A stretch of DNA of 64,000 nucleotides from Macrosoma leucophasiata. Taxonomy: Eukaryota; Arthropoda; Insecta; Lepidoptera; Hedylidae. The stretch lies in the NCBI GenBank assembly GCA_036365455.1, contig JAWQUS010000003.1:6158001-6222000 (forward strand), given 5' to 3'. The translations under genes were made by a program, and so were the position numbers. The number at the start of each line of letters is the position of its first letter. Within the stretch, counting starts at the first letter, position 1. The notes below the pieces were generated by a model. It saw only the letters and a program-made list of their open reading frames with translations, did not search any database and was not told the DNA's origin. Of the stretch, positions 43,560 through 54,834 are shown one piece after another.

Positions 43560-44130
43560 TAAATAATTTTAAAGGAGGTGCAACATAAAGATATCCAAAG
43601 TCAATCTGTAATCGGCTAATAATAATCGAAATACTAGGTGGTCTTTGAAAACCCAGACATGGGATGGGAATATAAACAAAAAAAAATACTATAACGAGTA
43701 GCGTACGAAGGTGACTCCTGTCTAAGTCGGCCCGACATTTTAATACTTGCGTCATTTAAAGTAGCATTAAATCAAACCCAGACAGGATTGAAGACAAGTG
43801 ATCGCGAGCAATTATCTTTTCGCCACCTAAGGTCATACTCCGTGTGTAAGACCCACGTCCTTGTTGAGAATGAGAACTGGAGAGGCTCAAGCGACACTTG
43901 TTTCTATATTGACTTATGACGTTTTATGTCGCGCGTTGCGACAACGCTCTCAAAACTATGACAGGAAGTGCGGCGCATACCTAAGTACAGGGCTCGCCAA
44001 ATGCTGGTTTATAACAATAATATTTTATGCTAGTGTTTTTAATTTAAAACCGTTTGATTATTCATTGTGTGATCATTAAAATTGTTAAGAATTAAATTTT
44101 GTGTGTTTTATTTTAAAGAAAAATAGAAAG
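43560..44130. other. no gene recognised
   Basis: The + ORF 43861-44079 has no known motif. No repeat copy was recognised. Confidence 0.35.
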
Positions 44131-44135
44131 AAAAA
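44131..44135 (-). terminator. pol III terminator (T5)
   Basis: Five T in a row on the - strand start 3 bases beyond the discriminator base of the tRNA. Confidence 0.75.
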
Positions 44136-44138
44136 TTT

Positions 44139-44213
44139 GACTTCAGGCGAGACTCGAACTCGCGGCCTACTGGGAATCTAGTCCAGCCGCTCTTCCAATT
44201 GAGCTACTGAAGT
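44139..44213 (-). tRNA. tRNA gene with a 9-nt anticodon loop (isotype undetermined)
   Basis: The - strand folds into a cloverleaf. The 7-bp acceptor is ACTTCAG/CTGAAGT with discriminator C. U8-A9 are followed by D stem GCTC/GAGC with loop AATTGGAA, then a 5-bp anticodon stem GCTGG/CCAGT (one G-T pair). The variable region is AGGCC, and the T stem GCGAG/CTCGC has loop TTCGAGT. The anticodon loop is ACTAGATTC, nine rather than seven bases, so the anticodon cannot be assigned. A shifted reading with an A-C mismatch gives a 7-base loop CTAGATT, formally anticodon AGA, but a serine tRNA should have a long variable arm and this does not. It is otherwise most like a tRNA-Tyr body. Boxes A and B and a T5 terminator are intact. 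Confidence 0.75.
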
Positions 44214-44362
44214 CCTGCCCGATTTGTCAAATCTTTCCTTCACATTAATTGCATTGCTTTATAAAGCCATTTTTCTTTAAAATAAAATATATTTCACAAG
44301 CATGTGTTAATGCGAAATAATATAAAACAATAAATTTTGTGTGGTTTTTTAACATAATTTTT

Positions 44363-44520
44363 ACCGGTGGTAGAGCTTTAGTGACCGGGTTCGCGGGGTT
44401 AGGCACCACCGCGTTACCTCTAATCTACTGCCAAATGGTAGTGTTCAGCACTATCGTGTTTCTGTTAGACGGTAATGTATGGCCCCGTAATTACTATCAC
44501 AGTTTTCTATATAAATCGAG
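44363..44520 (+). repeat. R270 5'-half copy
   Basis: ACCGGTGGTAGAGCTTTAGT to GGTAATGTATGGCCCCGTAA, then lost after TACTATCACAG. Confidence 0.7.
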
Positions 44521-44619
44521 ATATTTGCATAAAATGTTACAATCGGTGCAGTGGGTTTATCGGCTTACCCCCTCCCCCCCTCAGACTAGGTCTAATCATA
44601 GGATCTCAACGTATCAATA

Positions 44620-45200
44620 ACGGTTTACTACTATAGAGATTCTCCGACATTAAAACCTAATAAATATTATTATACTGGTACTAGCACAAACCGAATAAGT
44701 TAGGTTTTTTAGTACTATGAAGGTAAACTCAAAAACAAAAAGTTTTCGAAAGAGGTAGGTACCTACGCGTATAATTTATTTTCCGAATTCATGTATATCT
44801 AATAAGTAGGTAAGTTTATGGTTTTGCCTGCCAAATCGGTGGTATAGAAATTATGTTTTATTTTTTATCAATTTGAACAAATAATAGGGAACAGGACGAT
44901 ACATTAATAAAATAAAGGAGGCTTGCATGTATATTTGGCTCTCCTTGCTTGCTATTTAGGATAATCTAAGATTACTATGATGATTTACTACACAAATCTG
45001 AATATCGATAAACTTAACATAAATGTTGACGATACCTGAAACAAACGTACTCACGAGCGTTTATTTATTATCAGTTATTACCGCAATAGCGTTTACATGT
45101 ACAATATTCATGTTTGCAAAATCATGTTTTTCATTACTTCTTCAAAACAAAATTAATAAAATATTGTGATACCAAACAACATTTCAACAACTATTTATTA
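44620..45200. other. AT-rich, no feature seen
   Basis: No ORF, RNA gene or recognisable repeat. Confidence 0.4.
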
Positions 45201-45202
45201 TA

Positions 45203-45995
45203 ATGGTGGTAGAGTTCCAGTGTAGGAGCTCGAAAGCGTAGTCACCACCGCATTACCTGATAGGTTAGGATCCCACTGCAGAATTATTTCGTTCATCCAG
45301 ATATGCTGTAAACCTAATTTTTATGCATAATTATAATCTAGAGAATATATATCCACTAGGTTGCCTATCAAAAAATGACCGCAATTTTTTTGTCTGTTTT
45401 GGGAAATACTTTTTTTTCTTGTTTTTTCAATAAAATACCGTCCACTTCATGGCAATATGTATAGTCTCTGAAAAATCACAGCTGGCTTTGCGCACTTGGC
45501 TACCTCTTCATATTTTCGTTCCGCCCCGATAACTGTTAACGTCCTTAACGAACATGTATTATTTACATATCAAATTAAAGCTTATTTTTTTTCTTATTAT
45601 TATGATATACGGGAGGCAAATCAAATCAACCGCTAATAAGAGTTGCTGGCTATAAAAGACAAAATGATTTAATTCAAAATACTTCCGGCCAAATTTTGAT
45701 AGGCAACCTAGTGGATATATATTCTCTAGATTATAAATATGCGTAAAAATTAAGTTTTCAGCATATTTGGATGAACGAAATGATTATAGAGTGGGATCCT
45801 AACCTATGACCTATATGCCGCCAAATGGTAGTGTTCAGCACTGTCGTGTTCCGGTTAGATGGTAATGTATAGCCCCGTAATAACTATCACAGAGACATAA
45901 AATCTAAGGTTTTGACGTCTGGCCATTCTGTTAGTGCCTATAGGCTGCAGTCATTGTGAACTGCATGCTTGCTTGCCACCTCCATTACATAAAAA
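45203..45995 (+). repeat. R270 copy split by a MITE
   Basis: The head at 45203-45262 (AATGGTGGTAGAGTTCCAGT) and the body from 45807 (TGACCTATATGCCGCCAAAT) to ATTACATAAAAAAA are in register once the 542-bp insert is removed. Confidence 0.8.
45263..45804. mobile_element. 542-bp MITE with about 105-bp inverted repeats and TA duplication
   Basis: GGTTAGGATCCCACTGCAGA at the left is mirrored by the right end, and the arms continue past TCTAGAGAATATATATCCAC and TAGGTTGCCTATCAAAA. TA flanks both sides (45261-45262 and 45805-45806), the Tc1/mariner target. There is no ORF inside. Confidence 0.9.
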
Positions 45996-45999
45996 AAAT

Positions 46000-46605
46000 C
46001 TTTCACAATACAGCACCAAAGCAAAAACTTGATCTTCTAAAGGATGATTCATTATTTCCAATCTTCAAATTAGACTTGAATTCATTATAATAATTATGAC
46101 CTCAAACATATTTAATTTCATTCTATTATTGATTGAATTCAATGATAACACGAACGGGATATACCAAGAAAATTTAGGTCAAGCGCAAGATGCCGGACAT
46201 GAAGGAATTCAGAAAGCTTCTCACGGTAAATGACAATGTAATGCACTATGAATCACGTAAGAGTAAAAAGAGAGTAATCTTGCAAACGTTGGCTGCTTTG
46301 ATACCTAATAATTTGTTAAACTGAGTCACAAGCAAACCATCTGTAAAGTCTTTGAAGTACATTATATTGACATTAAAAAGAAATTAAAATAACTTACCAA
46401 ACGCCGTTACATCTGAAATGCGATCTCTTAAAAATGTTATTTAATTATAATTGATCTGCATATTTGTGTAGACTCCATAATAGTGCGGATCAAACTGAGA
46501 TTATTAAGAAATTAGCCACTGAATATAGAGAAGGAGCAATTATCGATATTCAAATTAACGTATTTTATTATATGATTTGATCACACAGTTCTTGGAATTC
46601 TGCAG
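46000..46605. other. no gene recognised
   Basis: AT-rich DNA without repeat or coding signature, next to the 3' break of the RTE-like element. Confidence 0.4.
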
Positions 46606-46609
46606 TAAC

Positions 46610-47978
46610 TTAAAAATTATTATCCATCAGAAAATAATGAAGAATTAATTTGACAGCTATAACGAAAGTGCGGTCTAAAAATAGGGTTTGATCGGTAAGT
46701 TTTTGAGGTCTATTTCGTCGGCGAGTTTTAAAGTATTTATACCCCACCGACTGGACAGTTTCTACCAACCTGTCATTCATATCGTCCACTGAGATGCAAT
46801 CCTCCAGGCAAGCAAAGCGATTTTGCAATTCGAACTGAAAGCTCTCGGGGTTTTGTACGTGAGAAACAGTAGGTCGGAGCGTAGACTTCATTAGACAAGA
46901 TCTTTCGATCTTGATGTTTAAATTCAATGTGCCCCTAACCATTCGGTGATCACTTCCGGTTTTCACCCTGTGAATCACGAAGACATCATTGAATATGTGT
47001 TTCTTGGTGGTCATAATGATGTCTATCTCATTTTTTGTGGAACCGTCGGGGCTCACCCAGGTCCATTTCCTATGACGCGGCTTCTTGAAAAAGGAGTTCA
47101 TCATGAAGAGTTTCTCCTTCTCCAGAAAGTTGGCCAGCCTCTGGTCCCTAGGGTTCCGAATCCCACATTCAAATTGCACTCTCAGCTTATTATCGCATCT
47201 CTTGCCCAGCTTTGCGTTGAAGTCTCCCATTACAACAGTGAAATACGTCTTGGAAGTATGTATGGCCCTACTTATGTCCTCATACATAGCTTCCACCTCG
47301 TCGTCCGGGTGTGCCGAGGTCGGTACGTAGACCTGGATGACCTTCAAGGAATATCTCTTGGATATTCTGAGTATCAGATACGCGACCCTACTCGACACAC
47401 TCGTGATGCATTCAAGGTTGATAAGGAGAGACTTGTGGACGATAAACCCGACACCACCTTGGGACTGCTGGTCGCCCTCCCGGTAGTAGAACAAGTTGCC
47501 AGACTTCAGGGTTATCGTGTCCTCTCCCTCTCTACGGACTTCAGATAGACCTAAGATGTCCCAGTGCAACTTGTTCAATTCTTCTTCCAGCTCAGCAATT
47601 TTCTCGTCTGTCCTTAACGTGCGTGTATTGTATGTTACCAGTGATAACCTACGTCGGTTTTCTGTTGTGCATGCCGAAGTTGTTTGACGGAAGCGACTCA
47701 CCCGGAGATTCTTAGCACCCCTGGCTCCAGAGCTCGACCAGCGCCCGTCTACGCCGGTTTTGCTCCTGGAGCCGCCGGGCACTTGGGGCCTTTTCCTCGT
47801 CTGCATTTCCATCTTGGGGGGGTTTAGACCATAACCCGCCACGCTGGTCCAGTGCGTGTTGACAGGTCGCCAGAGCCTCGTTTGTTGTGTAGCAGGGTGC
47901 ACCACGTGCAGGTGAGGTTGGCTTGAGTCTCGATGGTGCGAGACCCCTTACACCCTCACCCAGGAGTGAACTCACATT
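46610..47978 (-). pseudogene. RTE-type retrotransposon, endonuclease domain only
   Basis: The - strand ORF 46610-47905 encodes an apurinic-type (EEP) endonuclease. LVTYNTRTLR is at the start, then ILGLSEVRREGED with the metal-binding Glu, QVYVPTSAHPDDE, VVMGDFNAKLG, KNEIDII and GSDHRMVRG. In full elements a reverse transcriptase follows KLTDQTL. Here the frame runs into unrelated residues after about 46680 and no reverse transcriptase is present. Upstream, 47712-47975 in another frame continues the 5' coding or leader sequence (SSLLGEGVRG). Losing the 3' end while keeping the 5' end is unusual for a LINE and implies a later deletion or rearrangement. Confidence 0.88.
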
Positions 47979-48200
47979 TTCATAAAGCGTTCATGTTGTC
48001 CTGGTGGTAAATTAAGCACAAAACTACATTAAAAGAACATAACACAACACGGAACAGTTGTAAAAATATTTATATTCTCAAATGTAACTTGACACCAAGA
48101 TTCCTCGCAGGCGTAGACAGTGCTAAATGCATGGGTTCGAATACTTCTCCTATTAATACAAGCTGGGCCCACTTGACTCCATACAAAAACGCGCTGGGGA

Positions 48201-48398
48201 TTCGATTCAATGATGACAGGTGGACCACGAGATTCACAAATAGTACTGCCGCAATAATACTACTGCTTCGATTCAATGATGACAGGTGGACCACGAGATT
48301 CACAAATAGTACTGCCGCAATAATACTACTGCTTCGATTCAATGACGACAGGTGGACCACAGGATTCACAAATGGTACCACCACAATAGTACTATACC
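48201..48398. repeat. 66-bp tandem repeat, three units
   Basis: The units start at 48201, 48267 and 48333 (TTCGATTCAATGATGACAGG). The first two are identical; the third has about ten changes. Because 66 is a multiple of three, frames stay open on both strands (for example RFNDDRWTTRFTNST on +), which explains the long ORFs here without implying a gene. Confidence 0.95.
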
Positions 48399-48445
48399 AC
48401 CTTTACAATAGAGAGTTCTATTGTATAGATCGTTCCAGCAAGGTT

Positions 48446-48682
48446 TCATCTGTACAAACTGGACACATGGAAATATTCCATAGTTGGTTCTTTCCGGAAT
48501 ACCAGAATTTGCCAGAATATTCGGTGTGACGAACGGACATTCAAGGCTAGCAGCACGTTGACGTCTGATGTTCTAAATATCCATGTGCGAAGATCAACAC
48601 TTTCCATAGTATCACGGACAAGCAGCCATTCCATTATGTCCTTCATCCAATTGAAATAAAAAATGACACAAGTGTAGTTCAA
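48446..48682 (-). other. ORF of uncertain status
   Basis: The frame reads MNYTCVIFYFNWMKDIMEWL and later VDLRTWIFRTSDVNVLLALN. The composition is protein-like and no repeat was recognised. No acceptor AG precedes it and the family is unknown. Confidence 0.15.
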
Positions 48683-48895
48683 GCTTAATACCCGTCTCGC
48701 AAGACGCCAGTTAAATGGTGTAATCGTTACATAACTTGGCTGTTAATGAGTCGCTAATCGAACCTTCATATCCCGGAATTGGATTCAAATTTCTTAGCAA
48801 AAACCATTTGATTTGAAGAACTATGTAAATATTTCTTGACGATTAGACTGTATTGGGATTGCCTTTTATTTTAATGGAAGTAATAAATTACTCAC

Positions 48896-49056
48896 AGGTG
48901 GTAGAGTTCTAGTGTAAGAGACTCGACGACGTTAGCACCACCGCATTATTGAATCTCTGGTTTTTGTGTAGATATGTCTATAAGCTGCAGTAATCACTTA
49001 ACATCTATGTGTACTACATGCTTGTTTGCCACTTTCATTAAATAAAAAAATAGATG
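48896..49056 (+). repeat. R270 copy with large internal deletion
   Basis: The head (AGGTGGTAGAGTTCTAGTGT to CCACCGCATTATTGAAT) is joined directly to the tail (TCTATAAGCTGCAGTAATCA to ATTAAATAAAAAAA). About 120 bp of the middle is lost. Confidence 0.75.
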
Positions 49057-49059
49057 GTT

Positions 49060-50286
49060 TGTTCTGTTTTATGTTTTATAGTCACGATAAATTTGGATTG
49101 AATGAGAGTTAATTTAACACTTTGACGCAAGTATTTTCGTAATCAAAGCTAATACTTTTTCTGACTTTCAAAATAACCTCAAATACATCTTAAATTTGTT
49201 GAAAGACATCCTGTCAAATTATGAAGATAACTACTTTAAACTTTACGTTAAAACTATTGTAAAAAAAAATACCGGCGAATCGTGGGTGTTTGCATGTATG
49301 CTTGATTGCATGCTTTTACCTCTGCCTAGCCCTTCGGGAATTAAAAGCGTGAAGTTACGTTTTTTTTAAATATTAATTATGAGCAGTAGTATTGTCTACA
49401 GTTCTAACAGTAGTTAATAAATTTTATAGAAGTCTTAGTTGGTTTTTTTTTATCATATTGTATTTATGGGTTTATATAAGCATAGATTTGGTCAGACGAC
49501 CTGTTTTTTTTTCGAATGGGCAGTGTTACTTTCCTGGGGCAAACTAATAAAAGGTTACGACCTCGCCTGTAGGGGGTAGGCACACGCACGCTCACGCTAT
49601 TATAGTCAATTGGCGTTCATCAGCAATATTTATATAACGACGATGGGAGAAACTATTTTGACTCTCTTAAATCGAAAAAAAAAACTGATTTCTTCTTAGT
49701 GATTTATTATATAAAATCACAACCAGAAAATAAATTTCGGGCGTCTTCAGTATTCCGAGATAAAATAAGATGAAAAGCTTTCGTTCAATCTTAGCCTGTG
49801 CACAAGCATAACAAATACCCACATTATATGAACTTATTATATTATTATCTTATTCATTGTTTTCGTAAAATACTCAAGGGGAAAAATCTAAAACCCACTG
49901 CAAGTAGGCTCGTCAGTTTAAAAATAAGATAAAACATTGTGATAAGATCACTCATGAAAATCTACGCAACGAAAGTGAATCATACAACTTACATATGGAC
50001 ATAAACGCGTGCTACAAAAAATGTACACTTATTTAGATTATGCATTTGTATTCGAAGAACCGTGACACCTATTAAAAGCATGCTTATAACATTAAAAATA
50101 AAGTCCAAAATAAATCACGAATTTGTATGCCAATTAATCAGATTTCTTTGCCTTGACCTTAAAACATTATATATTTTTTTAATAAAAACAAGTTGGTTGG
50201 TTCATTAAACCTGTGCTTCTAAAGGTAAATATTTTGTAAGTGTTACGAATTCAAGTTCCTACAAGTTGAAACAAAATTAGATAAGG
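49060..50286. other. intergenic, no gene seen
   Basis: AT-rich. A short segment with CCTCTGCCTAGCCCTTCGGG near 49320 resembles one at 26935 in reverse and is probably a repeat scrap. Confidence 0.4.
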
Positions 50287-50708
50287 TTTTATTTATTTAT
50301 TTATTTATTTAAACTTTCTGCACAAACAAAGTACATGAGGCGGACTTAATGCTAGAAAGCATTCTCTACCAGTCAACCTAAGGGTTGTGTGGAAAACAAA
50401 GAATGGTAGTGCATTTGGAAAATCGTAAAGAATAGACAAAAAGCCATAATAGTCATTTTGAAAGTAATTTACAGAGCAATGGGAGTAATATTATGGAGTT
50501 ACAGGATAACACATACTTATTAATGATATAATTAGATATATAACTACATCAAAAAATATATATATATATATATATATTACTTATATATACAATACAAATA
50601 ATATTATACACATATCTATATATATATATATATATATACATATATATGTCTGATTATGAAACCAACGTAAGAATGAAATATCAAATTCAAACCTTTACAG
50701 AAAATAAC

Positions 50709-53596
50709 TCAAAGCATTTTGAGATAATAATCACGGAGCTTTCTTTTAAATGAGAATCTACTGGATGATTTTTTTATGTCCACGGGTAGCGAATTCCAGA
50801 GCTTTATTGCCGAAACTGTGAAAGAGTTGGCCATGAAACCAATTCTGTGAGAAGGAATTTGAAGAGATAGAGATTCCGACGAACGGAGATTAAGACTATG
50901 AGAAGCGCCCAGAAAATTAAAATTGAGTTTAAGATAATCAGGAGAACTAGGATCGTTTAATATGGAGAATAATAAGCAGAGTATCCTGACGGACCGTCGC
51001 TGCCGGATAGGAAGCCACTTAAGCTTAGAACGAAAAGACGAAATGTGGTCGTATTTACGAAGTCCGTAAATAAAGCGAATGCAGTTATTTAAAATTCGAT
51101 CCAATTTATTAAGAAGATCCTGGGAAAGATCCGGAAAGCAAACATCAGCATAATCGATGATGGGCAACACAAGAGACTGAATCAGTAGTATTTTAGTGCT
51201 AGTTGGTAAAAAGTTTTTAAATCTATAGAGAGACCGCAGCGAAGCTGTGACGTTTTGACTAATTGCTGTTATATGTTTATTCCAGCTGAAGCTGGAGTCT
51301 ATGTACAGTCCTAAGTTTTTAACAAAAGGTGAGAAAGGAATCACAATATTATTGAAAAGAAGAGGTGGAAGTTGATTCTCATCAAATCTATTAATAAATG
51401 AAGAACTACCTAATATGATGGCCTGGCACTTACTAACATTTACTGAGATACCGAATTTTTTAGACCATTGAGAAATTAAATCAAGATTATTATTTAAATT
51501 GGATATGGCAATATTCAAATTGTCCGGATCAGCCTGTGTATACAATTGCAAATCATCAGCATACAAATGGTAGGAGCAGTTCAGAAAATTAGATAGAGAA
51601 TTAATTAATAATGAAAATAAGAGAGGTGAGAGAATGCCGCCCTGCGGAACACCAGAGGTTAAGTCGCACCAGTCAGATAAGTCCCGATCAATGCGAACCG
51701 CCTGCTGGCGACCGTGAAGATAAGCCGAAAACCAATCCTGAACAAGCGATGAGGCGCCAACATGCATGAGGATAGTAATAAGAATGTCGTAGTCTACAGC
51801 ATTGAATGCATTGGAGAAGTCAATTAAAACCAATATTGTCAATTTTGAATTTTCCATTGCTGCCCTAACATCTTCCGTAACTTTAAGCAAGGCAGTCGAC
51901 GTACTATGGCTCGGCCGAAAACCAGATTGGTACGGGGAAAGAAGGTTATTTGCAAATACATGATTAGAAAGTTGCTTGTGTACTACAGCCTCAAGTACCT
52001 TAGATAAAAAAGGTAAAATGGAAATCGGCCGGAAATGATTTTCCAAACAGGGATTATTGACTTTTGGAAGTGGAATCACATGCGCTTTGCGCCATTCAAG
52101 GGGGAAAGTCCCTGTTTGTAAAGAAAAATTGATAATGTGTGTAACGAAAGGGAGAATACAATTTAAAATAAGAGTTATCATAACTCTGCTAATTTTATCA
52201 CAGCCGACTGCTTTAGACTTAATGGAATACAAAATCTTGTACACCTCATCACAAGTAACAGGAGAAAAGGAGAAAGAGTGAAAAACTGGCATGGAAGTGA
52301 GGTTCTGAATTGTTTCAAGCTTAGTCTGTTGATCAAGGACATAATTTTTCACAAAATGAAGGTTGAGCTGATTAATGGAGATATTGGGACCAAGTAAATT
52401 TTGCTGAGACTTAGATAAGCCAAGAGATTTCAGAAACTTCCATATATCGGCCGGAGAACAGTTGGAGATGTTATCAAAGACATAGCGGCGTTTGGCTGCT
52501 CTCACCATTTGATTGCAACGATTACGGGCTACTTTATAAGCACATCAATTAGCTTCGCTGCGGTCTCGTCTGTATACACAAAATTTTCTATTACGCCTTG
52601 ACATGGCCATGCGCACCCCCCTGGTCATCCAAGGAGCAGGTGGCCGTTTTATTCGCACCGTCCGTAGAGGAGCATGCGTGTTGAATATTTTCCTAATATT
52701 ATCATTTAATTTTTTTACTTTTTCGTCAATAGTACCCGCCTGCTCAACCACTGTCCAGTCCATTGAGCAAGCATCATCATTTAATTTTTCTGTATTTATT
52801 GCCGAAAAATTTCTAATTTTGATAGTTACTGGTTGAAATTTAGGTGGCTTGATTTTAAAGGACATGTAAAGCAAATCGTGCTTAGAGAAGCCCGGAGCTG
52901 CTAACTGACCGTAGTTAGCAACCAAGTCACTAGACGTGGTAAACATGAGATCGATCCAGGAATCATCAAACCCAATATTATGGTGCGTAGGACTCAGTGG
53001 AAGTAGAGAAAGGTTAGATGAATCCAGGATCGATCTCAGTCTGGAGGACCTATTATTATTCTTTAGCAAATCAGTGTTGAAATCCCCCATGACTACAAGA
53101 TGTCTGCAGTCCGACGTAACTGAATCCAATACAGATTCAAGAACAGTGAAATAATTTATTGTGGGCGGACAATAAACGACTCCAAGAACAGCTTTTACCC
53201 CGCGGACAGAAGTTTCAATAAAAATATATTCAGGATCACTATTATAAGTAGATGGAGAAGATAAGAGGATTTTATATGGGATGTTACTACGTAAATATAT
53301 AGCAACACCCCCGGCTCGTTTACCTATGCGATCATTACTGAGGGGAGTTCAGGTTTGAGCCACGTTTCAGACACAAGAATAGCATGGGTACATGTATTAG
53401 AAAATGTGTTTAAAAGCTCCGAATGATGTTGTGGAATGCTTTGAGCATTTATGTGACAAATATTAAAGCAATTTTCGAATCGTTGTAATTCTTCGCTCAG
53501 CTTGACATCAAGTAGGAAAGAGTTGTCAAGAGAATTGTAAGATGAAGAAGATTCACACGCAGAAAAATAGATTTCATCATCATCATTATCAGACAT
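50709..53596 (-). pseudogene. CR1/L2-like ORF2: endonuclease plus reverse transcriptase, two breaks
   Basis: The endonuclease begins with FNICHINAQSI and ILVSETWLKP, then VVMGDFNTDLL, DSWIDLMF and SKHDLLY. The reverse transcriptase shows GCDKISRVMI, HFRPISILPFLSKVLE, YQSGFRPSHSTSTALL, VLIDFSNAFNAVDYDIL, GVPQGGILSPLLF and the catalytic YADDLQLY. Two lesions interrupt it. A frame change with probable loss of some residues follows ELPSVMI near 53335. An in-frame TGA at 52545-52547 lies between the endonuclease and the reverse transcriptase. The long open RT frame (599 codons) shows the copy is young. The protein would nick target DNA and copy its RNA at that site. Confidence 0.9.
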
Positions 53597-54166
53597 AATA
53601 ATAAATATCTAAAATAAATAAAAATATAATAAAATATATAAATAAGGTCCTTACTTATTATGGACTAAGAAGAAAGGGAGTAAATTCTTGTCTTACTACA
53701 GAACCCGCCGGTTAACTGACAACTCACTTAAAATATAATAAAAATAATAATTAACAAAAGGCACATGTACAACAAAAAAAAAAGTTAAAGCACAGTCCGC
53801 ACGAATACAATCAGAGAGTAAAAATATATCTAAATACCGTACAAACTATCCGATCGAAGAATGACATTGACATAATTGACAGTGTAAACATGAAAACAGT
53901 GACAGCTACATTTATAGGTTAGGTACTTATAGAAAACATACCACAGCAACTTAAAACATCACTGTACCACAGTTGTAGAATTTTAAACAAAAGTAAGTTA
54001 GTAATAAGTAGTGTAAAGAAGGTAGTATACATAAAAAAAAAAGGAAACAAGATAAGAAACCGATTACGATACTCAACAAAACTCAGAACAAATTGTACTT
54101 ATTACAAATTACAAAAACTACGTGCGGACTATTAGTTGGGACATAAATTGAAGAAAAGATGTGCCA

Positions 54167-54330
54167 CTACTTATTTTTTACGGTTTTCTTCGGTCTGGTG
54201 GTTGGGCCAACATTAGATTTGACCAAGATGTTCTTGGGTATCGTCACAGTAGTCTGAGGGCCGTCGAGTGATTTTCCCAGTTCAGATGCGAGCGTCCTTA
54301 GATCGTCTTCACTCAGCAGACGACGACGTG
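54167..54330 (-). pseudogene. C-terminal fragment of the CR1-like ORF1
   Basis: In frame from about 54330 it encodes RLLSEDDLRTLASELGKSLD and then a basic tail TTRPKKTVKNK with TAG at 54167-54169. ORF1 proteins bind the element RNA. The fragment has no start and is joined at about 54335 to unrelated DNA. Its link to ORF2 rests on position and strand. Confidence 0.55.
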
Positions 54331-54464
54331 TGTTATCTGTTTTACTTTATTTACCAATTCTATAAGAGCGTTGACCTGTGTCATTTCATACATAATATAT
54401 ACAGAAGCGACACTATTGAAATTAAACTATCTTTACGGGATTTTCACGCGTATATATCTACTAG

Positions 54465-54745
54465 CGGCCCGCCCCGACTTCGCGCGGTTGCAATGTTACC
54501 TACCCTCTTTTATTCATCTTAGCGTGATGTTATATGTGTTAGTTAGAATCAAAACCAGCAATCTGTCTATGGAAACCATAGCCAGATTGCTGGTTCTGAT
54601 TCTATATAACACATATAGCCTAAAGCCTTCCTCGATAAATGGGATATCTAACACTGAAATAATTTTTCAAATTGGACCTGAAATTAGCGAGTTCAAGCAA
54701 ACAAACAAACAAACTCTTCAGCTTTATAATATAAGTACCTCAGTA
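54465..54745 (+). mobile_element. Helitron-like short repeat with an inserted palindrome
   Basis: TACTAGCGGCCCGCCCCGAC to TTTATAATATAAGTA matches the reverse complement of 17828-18035. The register is broken only by the 77-bp insert at 54536-54612. Confidence 0.6.
54536..54612. mobile_element. 77-bp near-perfect palindrome with ATAT duplication
   Basis: GTGTTAGTTAGAATCAAAAC and the following CAGCAATCTG pair with the right arm; CTATGG/CCATAG closes a loop of about two or three bases. ATAT flanks both sides (54532-54535 and 54613-54616), and the host repeat resumes in register. Mismatches are few. Confidence 0.8.
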
Positions 54746-54834
54746 TAGATTATCCAAATTTATGATGAATTAAAATCAACGCGACATTTCAGTCTTTCTA
54801 CTGTGGTCACAAATCCTATTATTAACATTATTAA

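Larger units (their letters stand above)
50287..54335 (-). mobile_element. CR1/L2-like non-LTR retrotransposon
   Basis: The order on the - strand is: ORF1 tail (54330-54167), a non-coding spacer, endonuclease and reverse transcriptase (53596-50709), then a 3' UTR ending in (TAAA)n at 50310-50287. A (TA)n run at 50555-50650 expands the 3' UTR. ORF1 is 5'-truncated. The clade is judged from the RT motifs and is tentative between CR1, L2 and relatives. The 3' UTR recurs alone at 42800-42960. Confidence 0.85.

Noticed and set aside
46946..47548. 200-codon + strand ORF
   Set aside because: It is antisense to the RTE endonuclease frame, which carries all the motifs.
48089..48529. 146-codon repetitive ORF on +, with a 104-codon partner on -
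   Set aside because: The 66-bp tandem repeat is a multiple of three, so open frames on both strands follow automatically. There is no start context, splice site or conserved domain.
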